From: a virus
IMG/VR virus record: IMGVR_UViG_3300043446_001097
Location: 1-27,311 of that record
DNA length: 27,311 nucleotides
Direction: 5' to 3' (one strand)
A program made the position numbers and the translations under genes. The notes beneath the pieces are model-generated. The model saw only the letters and a list, made by a program, of their open reading frames with translations, made no database searches and was not told where the DNA came from. This document shows, piece by piece, positions 16,793-22,796 of this stretch (positions are counted from its first letter, which is position 1; every line of letters starts with the position of its first letter).

Positions 16793-17103
16793 TGAGCATT
16801 GCAACCATCGCGTCCGCCCGCTCATTCTCGGCCCCTCGCATTCCGACCATGGCACCACCTGAACCTAAAAGCGTGGGGCGCCAGCTCGAAGACGCAATCC
16901 CTGCAATGGTTGCAGCCGGCATGATCGCAATCGTCGGCACAGCCATCAGAGTGTGGGCTGGGATGGATGTCATACAGACTCAGATCCAAGCACTGGTTAA
17001 GTCTGACAATCAACAGAACGAAAGAATCGAGCTAGTGCGAACTGAGCTCAACAACCTACGCGTGCAAGTTGGTGTTCTGCGTGCATTAGGTGAACGGCAA
17101 TGA
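16792..17103 (+). CDS. Membrane plus coiled-coil protein, holin/spanin candidate
   Basis: The frame from ATG 16792 gives 103 aa; a second in-frame ATG at 16849 gives 84 aa beginning MAPPEPKSVGRQLEDAIPAM. One hydrophobic segment (AMVAAGMIAIVGTAIRVWAG) is followed by a helical, polar coiled coil (QIQALVKSDNQQNERIELV to LNNLRVQVGVLRAL). One membrane helix plus a periplasmic-type coiled coil resembles an inner-membrane spanin or an XhlA-like accessory. The gene directly precedes, and overlaps by four bases, a peptidase gene in the lysis cassette. The role is inferred from topology and position. No ribosome site is clear at either start. Confidence 0.6.
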   Translation: MSIATIASARSFSAPRIPTMAPPEPKSVGRQLEDAIPAMVAAGMIAIVGTAIRVWAGMDVIQTQIQALVKSDNQQNERIELVRTELNNLRVQVGVLRALGERQ

Positions 17104-17801
17104 TCAATGATCCGATACCGTTCTTTGAGCATTGGAAAGGACTACCGCATCAGCGCGCAGCAGTGCAGCAGCTGTGGGAAGCGGTACCGGCCAGTCTCAA
17201 GAAAGATGATGCGGCATGGTATGAAACATGGAAGGCGGCGGGCAAGCAATCAGAGCCGCGCAGTCTGAGCAATCCACTGCAGGTGCCCTACTACTCTCAA
17301 CGCGACAGCAGCACTCAGCACGCGCTGAGGATGTGCTTCAGCAGTTCCTGCGCGATGTTGCTGGAGGCGCTGAAGCCCGGCACCTTGCGTGGCCCGAATG
17401 GCGATGACGCATACCTGGGTCGGGTGCTGCGCTACGGCGACACCACCGACAGCGTGTCGCAGCTGAAGGCGCTGCAGTCGTTCGGCGTCGAGGCCAGCCT
17501 CACCCATGCCGCCAACTGGGCGACGATCACCGGACAGATCGACCGAGGCATCCCTGTGCCGCTCGGCATCCTGCACAAGGGGACCGTCTCAGCGCCGGTG
17601 GGTGGCGGCCATTGGATCTGCGCGATCGGTTACAGCGACGATGCACTGATCGTGCACGATCCGTTCGGCGACCTTGACCTGGTGGCCGGCGTATATGTCA
17701 ACAACTGGGGCGCACGGCTGCGCTACAGCAGGAAGAACCTCGGCCCGCGTTGGATGGTAGAAGGGCCCGGCACCGGCTGGGCGATCCTGGCGAAGCCTTA
17801 G
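17100..17801 (+). CDS. C39-like (papain-fold) cysteine peptidase, lysis-associated
   Basis: The 233-aa product has an N-terminal helical region (residues 1-55) and a C39-like peptidase domain. Q67 lies in VPYYSQRDS. The catalytic Cys is probably C79 in RMCFSSSCAMLLEAL, the form found in phage 'C39 family peptidases'. H171 sits in GGGHWICAIGY and D187 in VHDPFGD. All catalytic positions are present. The gene overlaps the membrane protein before it and precedes a lysozyme gene, so it probably attacks peptide bonds in peptidoglycan or acts on a cell surface target during release. Function as a second lysin is inference; the domain call is well supported. Confidence 0.8.
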   Translation: MINDPIPFFEHWKGLPHQRAAVQQLWEAVPASLKKDDAAWYETWKAAGKQSEPRSLSNPLQVPYYSQRDSSTQHALRMCFSSSCAMLLEALKPGTLRGPNGDDAYLGRVLRYGDTTDSVSQLKALQSFGVEASLTHAANWATITGQIDRGIPVPLGILHKGTVSAPVGGGHWICAIGYSDDALIVHDPFGDLDLVAGVYVNNWGARLRYSRKNLGPRWMVEGPGTGWAILAKP

Positions 17802-17826
17802 GCTGAACACAGACTGGAGAATCACC

Positions 17827-17964
17827 ATGGATGCGAACACCGCTGCGATCATCGCCATTGCCGTTGCCGCGGCCAGTGAGATTATCGGCCTGTCGCCGCT
17901 GCGCGCCAATAGCCTGATCCAGCTTGGCCTGCAGGCGCTGCGTCTTGCGTTCCCCCGTCGATGA
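17827..17964 (+). CDS. Small membrane protein (45 aa), holin candidate
   Basis: ATG 17827 has GGAG about nine bases upstream. The 45-aa product has one clear hydrophobic helix (AAIIAIAVAAASEIIGLSPL), a short linker with RANS, then an amphipathic helix (LIQLGLQALRLAFPRR). Its stop overlaps the lysozyme start (ATGA), a classic holin-endolysin arrangement. Similar tiny proteins (SEIIG.SPL.ANS) occur in cyanophages, as far as I recall. One membrane helix with a short C-terminal basic tail would fit a small holin or a helper protein. Confidence 0.65.
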   Translation: MDANTAAIIAIAVAAASEIIGLSPLRANSLIQLGLQALRLAFPRR

Positions 17965-18398
17965 TTGATCGCAACGCGATGGTGAGGCAGCTCCGACTCC
18001 ACGAGGGCGAGCGCCTCAAGCCTTACCGCTGCACCGCCGGCAAGCTGACGATCGGCGTAGGCCGCAACCTTGACGACCATGGCATCAGCGCCGAGGAGTC
18101 CGCCATGATGCTGGCCAATGACATCGCGGCAATGGAGCGCGAGCTGCAGCATGCGCTGCCGTGGGTGGCGACGCTGGATGAGGTGCGCCAGCGTGTGCTG
18201 GTGGACATGGCCTTCAACCTGGGCATCGTCGGACTGCTGGCGTTCAAGCGGACATTGGGCGCGATCGCGGCCGGCCAGTATCAACAGGCGGCGACGATGA
18301 TGCTGGACTCGAAGTGGGCCCGCCAGGTGGGGCAGCGTGCCGAACGACTCAGCCGGATGATGGCAACCGGCAAGGATCCGCGTGAGCTGTGGAGTTGA
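17961..18398 (+). CDS. Endolysin: T4-type lysozyme (glycoside hydrolase 24)
   Basis: The 145-aa product carries the GH24 signature RLHEGERLKPYRCTAGKLTIGVGRNLDD. The spacing of the T4 lysozyme triad E-8-D-5-T is kept with E15, C24 and T30, so the aspartate is replaced by cysteine. Cys here is a known natural variant of this E-(D/C)-T family and is expected to be active. The C-terminal region has the usual NLGI..L..FK.TL and a final helix (RAERLSRMMATGKDP). No signal peptide or anchor is visible, so release depends on a holin; the 45-aa gene upstream, with ATGA overlap, is the candidate. Confidence 0.95.
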   Translation: MIDRNAMVRQLRLHEGERLKPYRCTAGKLTIGVGRNLDDHGISAEESAMMLANDIAAMERELQHALPWVATLDEVRQRVLVDMAFNLGIVGLLAFKRTLGAIAAGQYQQAATMMLDSKWARQVGQRAERLSRMMATGKDPRELWS

Positions 18399-18418
18399 TG
18401 ACCCAGACGTGCAGAGCA

Positions 18419-18469
18419 GAGGGCTGGGCGCTGTCGGGCTGATGCTACTACTGTCCCGCCAGCACCCTC
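18419..18469 (+). terminator. Imperfect inverted repeat between convergent genes
   Basis: GAGGG (18419-18423) plus CTGG and CG (18424-18430, one bulged G) can pair with CGCCAG (18457-18462) and CCCTC (18465-18469), 11 bp with small bulges and a 26-nt loop. It spans the junction of the lysozyme stop (18398) and the leftward stop (18448), where a two-way terminator is expected. No T-run is present, so the call is weak. Confidence 0.3.
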
Positions 18470-18768
18470 AGGGCGTTGGCGTTCATCCAGCGGGAGACAT
18501 CAGCGATCAGCTCGATGCCGTCGTTGAGCATGGCCGCCAGCAGCTGCGCAGCTTGCCATGGCGTAGCGCGGCGCAGTGTTACCGAGATAGTGCCAGTAAC
18601 GCGGCCAGTTGAGTCGGCGTAGAGCACGCCGTAGGCCAGCTGCTTGACCGTGAAGTCGGCCGCCAGCTGCTCCAGCTGGCGCAGCTGCTGCTCGGCGCCG
18701 CCAACCTGATTGCGCTTCATTCGGTAAGAAGCCGGGATTGTTGCCAGAACAGCGGTGGCCGTTGCCAT
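18448..18768 (-). CDS. Leftward protein of unknown function (106 aa)
   Basis: The start at ATG 18768 is chosen because GGAGG lies eleven bases upstream and a near-consensus promoter sits just before it (18819-18846); TTG 18846 would extend the frame through that promoter. The product begins MATATAVLATIPASYRMKRN, has a coiled-coil-like stretch (EQQLRQLEQLAADFTVK), a beta pair (LAYGVLYADSTGRVTGTISVTLRR), then helices ending DVSRWMNANALRVLAGQ. I do not recognise the family. Its own promoter next to the lysis genes would allow expression apart from the structural module. Confidence 0.6.
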   Translation of the reverse strand: MATATAVLATIPASYRMKRNQVGGAEQQLRQLEQLAADFTVKQLAYGVLYADSTGRVTGTISVTLRRATPWQAAQLLAAMLNDGIELIADVSRWMNANALRVLAGQ

Positions 18769-18818
18769 GATCAGCGCAGCCTCCGGGCTGCCGTGTGGGG
18801 TCTCCCCCGATGCCACAC

Positions 18819-18846
18819 ATTGTAGCGCATAGCCTGACGGTTTCAA
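18819..18846 (-). promoter_or_regulatory. Near-consensus sigma-70 promoter (leftward)
   Basis: On the minus strand TTGAAA (18846-18841) is followed after 16 nt by TACAAT (18824-18819); each matches the consensus at five of six positions. The predicted transcript would begin near 18812 and carry a GGGG-AGA-CCCC hairpin (about 18798-18808) and GGAGG before ATG 18768. Confidence 0.6.
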
Positions 18847-19178
18847 TCCTCGCGAATCATCTGGATCAGCGTCGCCTTCGGCAGCCGGCGGCGCACACCA
18901 GCTAGCGCCATCAACTGCCGCTGGCTCAGATGCTCCAGGTCGTCGCCGCGCAACGACCTCACATCAGGCTCAGCCTCAAGCTCTCCATCAGCTGGCGCCA
19001 TCAATGCAGCCAGCTGCTGGCTGCGATGGTCAACAGCGCGGCGCAGCTCAGCGCCAGCTGCATAGGTAAGCCTGATCAGGTCAGCGACAACCACATAGCA
19101 CCACACGCCAGCGGCAGCGCTGACGCGTGATGCACGGTGCATGGCCGGTCCCCAGTCGGATTGAATAATGGTCTTCAT
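18843..19178 (-). CDS. Membrane-anchored small protein with SAP-like C-terminus
   Basis: The frame from ATG 19178 encodes 111 aa; ATG 19142 (MHRASRV..., with GGGGA upstream) gives 99 aa and is an alternative. A hydrophobic helix (AAAGVWCYVVVADLIRLTYAAG) lies near the N-terminus, followed by an Arg-rich helix and an acidic linker. The last part (LEHLSQRQLMALAGVRRRLPKATLIQMIRED) resembles a SAP or Rho-N-type helix-extension-helix module, which often binds nucleic acid. A copy of the 16-bp leftward motif lies 60 nt upstream of 19178. Function is unknown; membrane anchoring plus a SAP-like part is inference. Confidence 0.5.
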   Translation of the reverse strand: MKTIIQSDWGPAMHRASRVSAAAGVWCYVVVADLIRLTYAAGAELRRAVDHRSQQLAALMAPADGELEAEPDVRSLRGDDLEHLSQRQLMALAGVRRRLPKATLIQMIRED

Positions 19179-19225
19179 CGTGGCCGTGAGATGGACCGCT
19201 CAACCGTACCGGCGCCGTTCATCGC

Positions 19226-19594
19226 TCATTGATCATCAGCAACAATCCTTAACACCAGCGAGCCGCCGCGTACTGAAATCGTGACCTTATCGCCAGCCTT
19301 GGCGCCAAGCTCACGCGTATAGCTGGCGCCGACCGCCGCCTGCCCATTGTGCAGCACACGACCGCGATACGATGCCGGCCGACCGCGGCGCTTAGGCTCG
19401 CTCTGGAGCAGCTTGACGCCGTTTGCGTCGATCAGCGCCTGATAGAACGCGCTCATACGCAGACGACCATTGAACGAGTAGCCGCAGGCTTCGGCCACAG
19501 CATCGCGGTCCGCTTTCCGCATTTCTTTGACTTTCGCTAGCAGCGCCTCACCAGTCAGCATTGAACCAGACAGCAATTCAGGCAGAGCATACAC
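19226..19594 (-). CDS. AbrB-family transcriptional regulator (cyanobacterial cyAbrB type)
   Basis: The 122-aa product has the cyAbrB layout. An N-terminal region contains LTGEALLAKVKEMRKADRDAVAEACGY, and a middle part carries MSAFYQALIDANGVKLL. The C-terminal DNA-binding AbrB domain has RRGRPASYRGRVLHNGQAAV, then GASYTRELGAKAGDKVTI and a final strand. In cyanobacteria such proteins repress or tune carbon, nitrogen and stress genes. Here it sits in a phage-like cassette with a divergent neighbour starting 23 bases away, so it may act on phage or host promoters. The start is 19594 (122 aa) or ATG 19561 (111 aa); the longer one fits the usual short extension before LTG. The 3' end of the gene carries one copy of the 16-bp motif. 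Confidence 0.88.
   Translation of the reverse strand: MYALPELLSGSMLTGEALLAKVKEMRKADRDAVAEACGYSFNGRLRMSAFYQALIDANGVKLLQSEPKRRGRPASYRGRVLHNGQAAVGASYTRELGAKAGDKVTISVRGGSLVLRIVADDQ
19239..19254 (-). promoter_or_regulatory. Copy 3 of 16-bp leftward motif TGTTAAGnnTTGTnnC
   Basis: The minus strand reads TGTTAAGGATTGTTGC. It lies in the last codons of the abrB-like gene and ends 60 nt before the start at 19178. It has no clear -10 at the distance seen in the other two copies, so it may be coincidental coding sequence. It matches the others at all 12 conserved positions. Confidence 0.4.
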
Positions 19595-19617
19595 TGCAAA
19601 GGCATCGCGTCAATGCC

Positions 19618-19869
19618 ATGGGCTGGCTACGGTTCGACACCACAGCTGAAGAGTCGTTTGAGGTTGAGAGGGCCTGCCGGGTGATCCGCAGCACAACCGA
19701 TACCGATGAGCTGCGCAGGATCGCAGAACAGTGCTACCGGGCATGGGCGATGCAAACCCGACTGGCAACGCAACTGCTGCAGCAGATGGCCGAGCTGGAA
19801 GCCAAGGAGATCAGGCAACAGCCGCCGCAGCGGCGCCGCGGTCCGCTGGCGTGGTTTGGTGTAGGCTGA
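19618..19869 (+). CDS. Small conserved cyanobacterial-type protein (83 aa)
   Basis: The chosen start ATG 19618 gives MGWLRFDTTAEESFEVERACRV, a start I recall from small cyanobacterial proteins of unknown function. The rest is helical (TDELRRIAEQCYRAWAMQTRLATQLLQQMAELEAK) and ends in a basic tail (QQPPQRRRGPLAWFGVG). It is the only rightward gene between 18.4 and 23.9 kb and is divergent from the abrB-like gene with a 23-bp gap, suggesting shared control. No catalytic residues or membrane helix are seen; the all-helical shape would fit an adaptor or small regulator. Confidence 0.6.
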   Translation: MGWLRFDTTAEESFEVERACRVIRSTTDTDELRRIAEQCYRAWAMQTRLATQLLQQMAELEAKEIRQQPPQRRRGPLAWFGVG

Positions 19870-19904
19870 GCGCTCCAGAACGCAAGTCCTGGGCAGTCCG
19901 CTGG

Positions 19905-19957
19905 GTGATCGGCAGCGGCGAGGTGGGTTAGGCGCGTGAGCCACCGCCACCGATCAC
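19905..19957 (+). terminator. Long imperfect hairpin between convergent genes
   Basis: GTGATCG (19905-19911) pairs with CGATCAC (19951-19957); inside it GGC (19917-19919) and GGTGG (19922-19926) pair with CCACC and GCC (19941-19948), leaving small internal loops and a 14-nt loop. It lies in the 93-bp gap between a rightward stop (19869) and a leftward stop (19963), so a two-way terminator is likely. No strong T-run is present. Confidence 0.4.
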
Positions 19958-19962
19958 ACCAT

Positions 19963-20133
19963 TTAACGCGCCAGCAGCTGATCCAGGTGCAGCTCAGCCT
20001 GCCAACGATCCTCCGCATACCTGCAGTAACCATGAGCGCAGGCCCGGTGGTAGACGCAGCCGCGATGATCCTGCAGCACTTCAATCGTTCCGCCATCGCG
20101 GGCGATGGTCTCCAGTACCTGGGGAGCGGTCAC
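19963..20133 (-). CDS. Small Cys/His-rich protein (56 aa)
   Basis: The start is GTG 20133, overlapping the upstream stop (GTGA) and preceded by GGAGG at seven to eight bases. The product is MTAPQVLETIARDG, then GGTIEVLQDHRG, then a cluster of Cys and His (CVYHRACAHGYCRYAEDRW) and a helical end (QAELHLDQLLAR). The clustered Cys/His could bind a metal, but spacing does not match a standard zinc finger. Small coupled genes like this are typical of phage accessory modules. No function assigned. Confidence 0.6.
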   Translation of the reverse strand: MTAPQVLETIARDGGTIEVLQDHRGCVYHRACAHGYCRYAEDRWQAELHLDQLLAR

Positions 20134-20327
20134 GGGCTACCCTCCAGCTCAGCAGCAATACCCAGATCCGCCTGATGCTGCAAGTAGTCTGCTGCAGCGC
20201 TGTAACCAGCGCGGCGCAGATCATGGCCAACTTCCTGAATGGCCACAATCGCAGATCCTCTCAATGTGCGGCCGGTGCGCGGTGATGTCGCAAGACGCAC
20301 CATCAACCGCTCAGTTAGGTCACTCAT
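20130..20327 (-). CDS. Small protein of unknown function (65 aa)
   Basis: The start ATG 20327 overlaps the stop of the RTX-like gene (ATGA). The product is MSDLTERLMVRLATSPRTGR, then a basic/Gly segment, then a helix-rich part (GHDLRRAGYSAAADYLQHQADLGIAAELEGSP). It has no membrane segment or known motif. A TTG at 20339 is possible but would need four extra residues before the better ATG. The 4-nt overlap supports coupled translation with both neighbours. Confidence 0.6.
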   Translation of the reverse strand: MSDLTERLMVRLATSPRTGRTLRGSAIVAIQEVGHDLRRAGYSAAADYLQHQADLGIAAELEGSP

Positions 20328-21010
20328 TCCACCCACCAAAAGCTAGTGTTGGCTGGCATCGTGTCAATGTAAGTCCACGCAAGCAACGCGACTGGCTGAC
20401 CGTTGGCGTATAGCTCGGTGCCTGTGCGGTAGAACCCAGTGGCTGATTCGTACCGCTTGAACGTATAAGCAGCTCGCTTGTCGAGGCTTAGCCTGTCTTC
20501 CTTTGGGTTGAAGTCAGTAATAATGCAGCGCTCGCCGCTGCTGATGTTGACGTTGAAAAGATCGCGACCGGTGCCGCCTTCCATCACATCGCGGCCGGTT
20601 CCTCCATTCAATACATCATTGCCAGCTCCGCCAATCAATGTGTCGTTACCTTCGGCTCCAGTGAGATAGTCGTCGCCGTCGTCGCCGTTCATGCGATCGT
20701 CGCCTTCGCCGCCGAGTAATACATCCCTGCCGGCACCGCCTGAGATGTTGTCGTTACCGATTCCACCCCAGATGCGGTCGTTGCCATATCCTCCGCTGAT
20801 GTCATCAGCTCCTTGGCCGCCATTGATGATGTCGTTGCCGTCACCTCCTTGGATGATGTCATCGCCGAGGTTTCCGGTAATGTGATCATCGCCGGCCGTT
20901 CCGTAGTAAACCCGCCGAGGGTATCGGTTGACGGTAACGATGGGGCGCGTCGTTGTCGTAACTTGATTGATGACAGTGTACGTTGCGGTTTGTGTTTGTG
21001 TGACTTGCAT
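20324..21010 (-). CDS. RTX (calcium-binding nonapeptide repeat) protein
   Basis: The 228-aa product has an N-terminal Thr/Gln/Val-rich region (residues 1-35), then thirteen nonapeptide repeats (36-152) of the form GGxGxDxU, typical of RTX beta-rolls that bind calcium. The C-terminal part (153-228, with IITDFNPKEDRLSLDKRAAY and LYANGQPVALLAWTYI) matches the end domain that often follows RTX repeats in cyanobacteria. No enzyme domain, signal peptide or autoprocessing site is seen, so this is a stand-alone binding protein. The start shares one base with the dcd stop (TAATG), and the stop overlaps the next gene (ATGA). A virion or surface role and calcium-dependent folding are inferences. Confidence 0.85.
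   Translation of the reverse strand: MQVTQTQTATYTVINQVTTTTRPIVTVNRYPRRVYYGTAGDDHITGNLGDDIIQGGDGNDIINGGQGADDISGGYGNDRIWGGIGNDNISGGAGRDVLLGGEGDDRMNGDDGDDYLTGAEGNDTLIGGAGNDVLNGGTGRDVMEGGTGRDLFNVNISSGERCIITDFNPKEDRLSLDKRAAYTFKRYESATGFYRTGTELYANGQPVALLAWTYIDTMPANTSFWWVE
20555..20905 (-). repeat. Thirteen 27-bp units encoding RTX nonapeptides
   Basis: Residues 36-152 of the RTX gene are thirteen consecutive nine-residue units (GGxGxD pattern), i.e. 27-bp periodicity across this span. The units are related in protein sequence but vary at the DNA level. Confidence 0.85.
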
Positions 21011-21522
21011 TAGCCTTTGCTTTGTTGGACGGAAGTGTCGCCGTTGTAGCGGCCGGTGATGGCGTAGCTGCGCTGTGGTATGCCGGCCATCTGGTAAAAG
21101 ATCATCTGGCCAATCTTCATGCCAGGCCACAGCGGCACCGGTTGTAGCTGACGGCTGTTGTGCAGCTCCATGGTGAGCGTGCTGCCATGCCATCCAGGGT
21201 CGCAGTAGCCGGCCATCAGGTGCTCCAGCCCCTCGCGGGCGCGGCTGGACTTCAACAGGAACTGAGCCGCGATGTCATCTGGCAGGTTGAAGACCTCGAC
21301 CGTGTGCGCCAGTACGAACTGCCCGGGGCGCAACAGGTACGGGTTCTCCTGTGTGTGCCCACCCAGTGGGTACGGCACTAGGTCGGGGCCTTCGGCTGAT
21401 TCAATCAGCAGCACGTCGCCGAGGCGGACGTCATAGCTGGCCGGGTTGATCTGCTCACGGTCGAATGGGGTGATCATGCCGCCGGTTGCGCGGGCGGTGA
21501 TCTGCCAGTCGGCGAGGATCAC
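21010..21522 (-). CDS. dcd: dCTP deaminase
   Basis: The 170-aa product starts at GTG 21522, with AGGAGG seven bases upstream and a GTGA overlap with the gene before it. It has INPASYDVRLGD near the N-terminus and the active-site block KSSRAREGLEHLMAGYCDPGW, then LTMELHN. S92, R96 and E119 have the same spacing as S111, R115 and E138 of E. coli Dcd. The enzyme deaminates dCTP to dUTP, feeding the dTMP pathway; the thymidylate kinase gene at 23245 acts in the same route. It is shorter than E. coli Dcd (193 aa), with less C-terminal extension. The two enzymes suggest the phage raises host dTTP supply for replication. Confidence 0.9.
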   Translation of the reverse strand: MILADWQITARATGGMITPFDREQINPASYDVRLGDVLLIESAEGPDLVPYPLGGHTQENPYLLRPGQFVLAHTVEVFNLPDDIAAQFLLKSSRAREGLEHLMAGYCDPGWHGSTLTMELHNSRQLQPVPLWPGMKIGQMIFYQMAGIPQRSYAITGRYNGDTSVQQSKG

Positions 21523-21671
21523 GCTGCTACCTCCTGCTGGTGCAGTCCGGTATAAAGGCCGTGCAGCGGGTGGTCTGGATTGCCTCGACCGTCGGCCTCG
21601 TATAGGTCTTCCAGCCGGTTCTGCCGCGCCAGCTGTTCGTTCGGGTCGCAGTCGTTGGTGGTGGTGGTCAT
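21519..21671 (-). CDS. Small protein of unknown function (50 aa)
   Basis: The frame runs from ATG 21671, whose T is shared with the upstream stop (TGATG), to a TGA that overlaps the dcd start. The product starts MTTTTNDCDPNEQLARQNRL and has a short DPNE/RGNPDHPLHGLY segment. The packing with overlaps at both ends supports it as real. No motif or membrane segment is visible. Confidence 0.6.
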   Translation of the reverse strand: MTTTTNDCDPNEQLARQNRLEDLYEADGRGNPDHPLHGLYTGLHQQEVAA

Positions 21672-21991
21672 CAGATCACAGTGCGTGTGTTGTGGTTGGG
21701 ATCAGTCTCGTCGACGCCGTGGCATTCCGGGCCGAAACCGGTGGCGACGTGTTCGGCGGTGAGGCCATCAGGCGCTGCCGGTGCATCAACTGCACCGAGC
21801 GACGCCAGCCACGAGGCAAGCGCCTCACTGCTGGGTGTCTTCGGCGACAGCCGCAGCCACCGCCGCAGCTGCTTCGCGTCGCGGATGAACACCGCGGCGC
21901 CGTGGGCGTGGGCGATGTAGAACCGGCCGTTCCAGTCGCGGCCGGTTTCAACGCTCATCCCGCCGCCTAGGTGCAGACGTTCGCGGCGCAT
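21671..21991 (-). CDS. Protein of unknown function (106 aa)
   Basis: ATG 21991 shares one base with the preceding stop (TGATG) and has GGAGG eight bases upstream, which decides the start; an internal ATG 33 nt later is possible. The product has MRRERLHLGGGMSVETG, then a beta segment (NGRFYIAHAHGAAVFIRDAK), a helix (QLRRWLRLS), a Ser/Pro/Ala linker, and a C-terminal part with two further His (HVATGFGPECHGVDET). I recognise no family. Confidence 0.6.
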   Translation of the reverse strand: MRRERLHLGGGMSVETGRDWNGRFYIAHAHGAAVFIRDAKQLRRWLRLSPKTPSSEALASWLASLGAVDAPAAPDGLTAEHVATGFGPECHGVDETDPNHNTRTVI

Positions 21992-22593
21992 CAGGTGGCC
22001 TCCAGCTCGGCGGCGATGGCAAACACGTCCTGACGAATACCATCGGCACCGTTGATGCGGCCCGCCAGCGCGCGCAGCGCAGCAGCCAGGCACAGCTCCT
22101 GCCAGTTGCCGTCAAACGGACCGCACAGCTCGTGGCGAGCGTTGAACGCCGCCACGATGGCGCGGGCGGCGGGGGAGAGGTCATCATCGGTCGGCTCGAC
22201 AGCAGGGCGACCCCAGCGGGCGAGAACGGCGCGGGCAAAGGTCCGCCATTCGCGGCCATCCACTCCGCTGCCGCTTGCGAACCAGATAGCGTCTAGCTCC
22301 TCATCCGTCGGTCCCTGCGGTTCTGGCTGAGCGGCTGCGGTCTGCTCCGCCAGGTCGCAGTAGCTGGTGCCTCCGTGGCTGGAGATGATATGCGGGCAGG
22401 TGGTGGCGTCGGCCTCCAGTCGCTCAATCCGCAGCAGGTGCTGAACGCTCCGTCGCTTGAGGTTCTCTACATCATTGCCCCACTCCAGCTGGGTGGTCGT
22501 GAGCGCAGTCGTGGCCAGGCGCATCGTCTCGTACTTGGCCTCCAGCGCCGCGACCCTGGCGCGGAGATCGTCGAGTTCTTGGTAAAAGGTCAT
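21991..22593 (-). CDS. Coiled-coil phage protein (about 200 aa), unknown function
   Basis: ATG 22593 overlaps the upstream stop (ATGA); ATG 22599 (two residues longer) is an alternative. Residues 1-65 form a coiled coil (DDLRARVAALEAKYETMRLA and later LLRIERLEAD). The middle has a CPHIISS...CDLAEQ segment with two Cys. The C-terminal half repeats a helical theme starting PTDEELDAIW and again PTDDDLSPAAR, each followed by an Ala-rich helix. Proteins with PTDEELD plus a coiled-coil start are common accessory genes in picocyanobacterial phages, to my recollection. No enzyme signature is seen. Confidence 0.6.
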   Translation of the reverse strand: MTFYQELDDLRARVAALEAKYETMRLATTALTTTQLEWGNDVENLKRRSVQHLLRIERLEADATTCPHIISSHGGTSYCDLAEQTAAAQPEPQGPTDEELDAIWFASGSGVDGREWRTFARAVLARWGRPAVEPTDDDLSPAARAIVAAFNARHELCGPFDGNWQELCLAAALRALAGRINGADGIRQDVFAIAAELEAT

Positions 22594-22796
22594 CGCCATA
22601 AGATCGGTTTCCGTGACAGTTCAAGTTGACTGATGCGCCACTCATTACCAGTTGCATCAGCGACGATGTAATGAGGCCAGCGCGTGTTGCATTGATTTAA
22701 GATCAGCACTGAGTGGCCATCTGGCCAGTTTCGGACGTAAGCAGTATCGCCTGGCATGAACCGCCACGGCTGTGCATTTAACTGATGTAAGTTCAT
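22590..22796 (-). CDS. Small phage protein with SH3-like pattern (68 aa)
   Basis: The start ATG 22796 overlaps the upstream stop (ATGA). The core MPGDTAYVRNWPDGHSVLILN, then WPHYIVADATGNEWRISQLELSRK, reads as a compact five-strand barrel like KOW/SH3 small proteins found in phages. It is probably a small folded domain, perhaps a nucleic acid or protein binding module; the role is unknown. Confidence 0.6.
   Translation of the reverse strand: MNLHQLNAQPWRFMPGDTAYVRNWPDGHSVLILNQCNTRWPHYIVADATGNEWRISQLELSRKPILWR

Noticed and set aside
17589-18284. 231-aa leftward open frame across the lysis genes
   Set aside because: It lies antisense to the C39-like, 45-aa and lysozyme genes, which have clear motifs on the plus strand.
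18448-18846. Longer form of the 106-aa leftward gene starting at TTG 18846
   Set aside because: It would translate the near-consensus promoter and the leader hairpin; ATG 18768 has a GGAGG site.
21446-21970. 174-aa rightward open frame
   Set aside because: It runs antisense to dcd and two coupled small genes and has Arg/Gly/Ala-rich sequence typical of a shadow frame.
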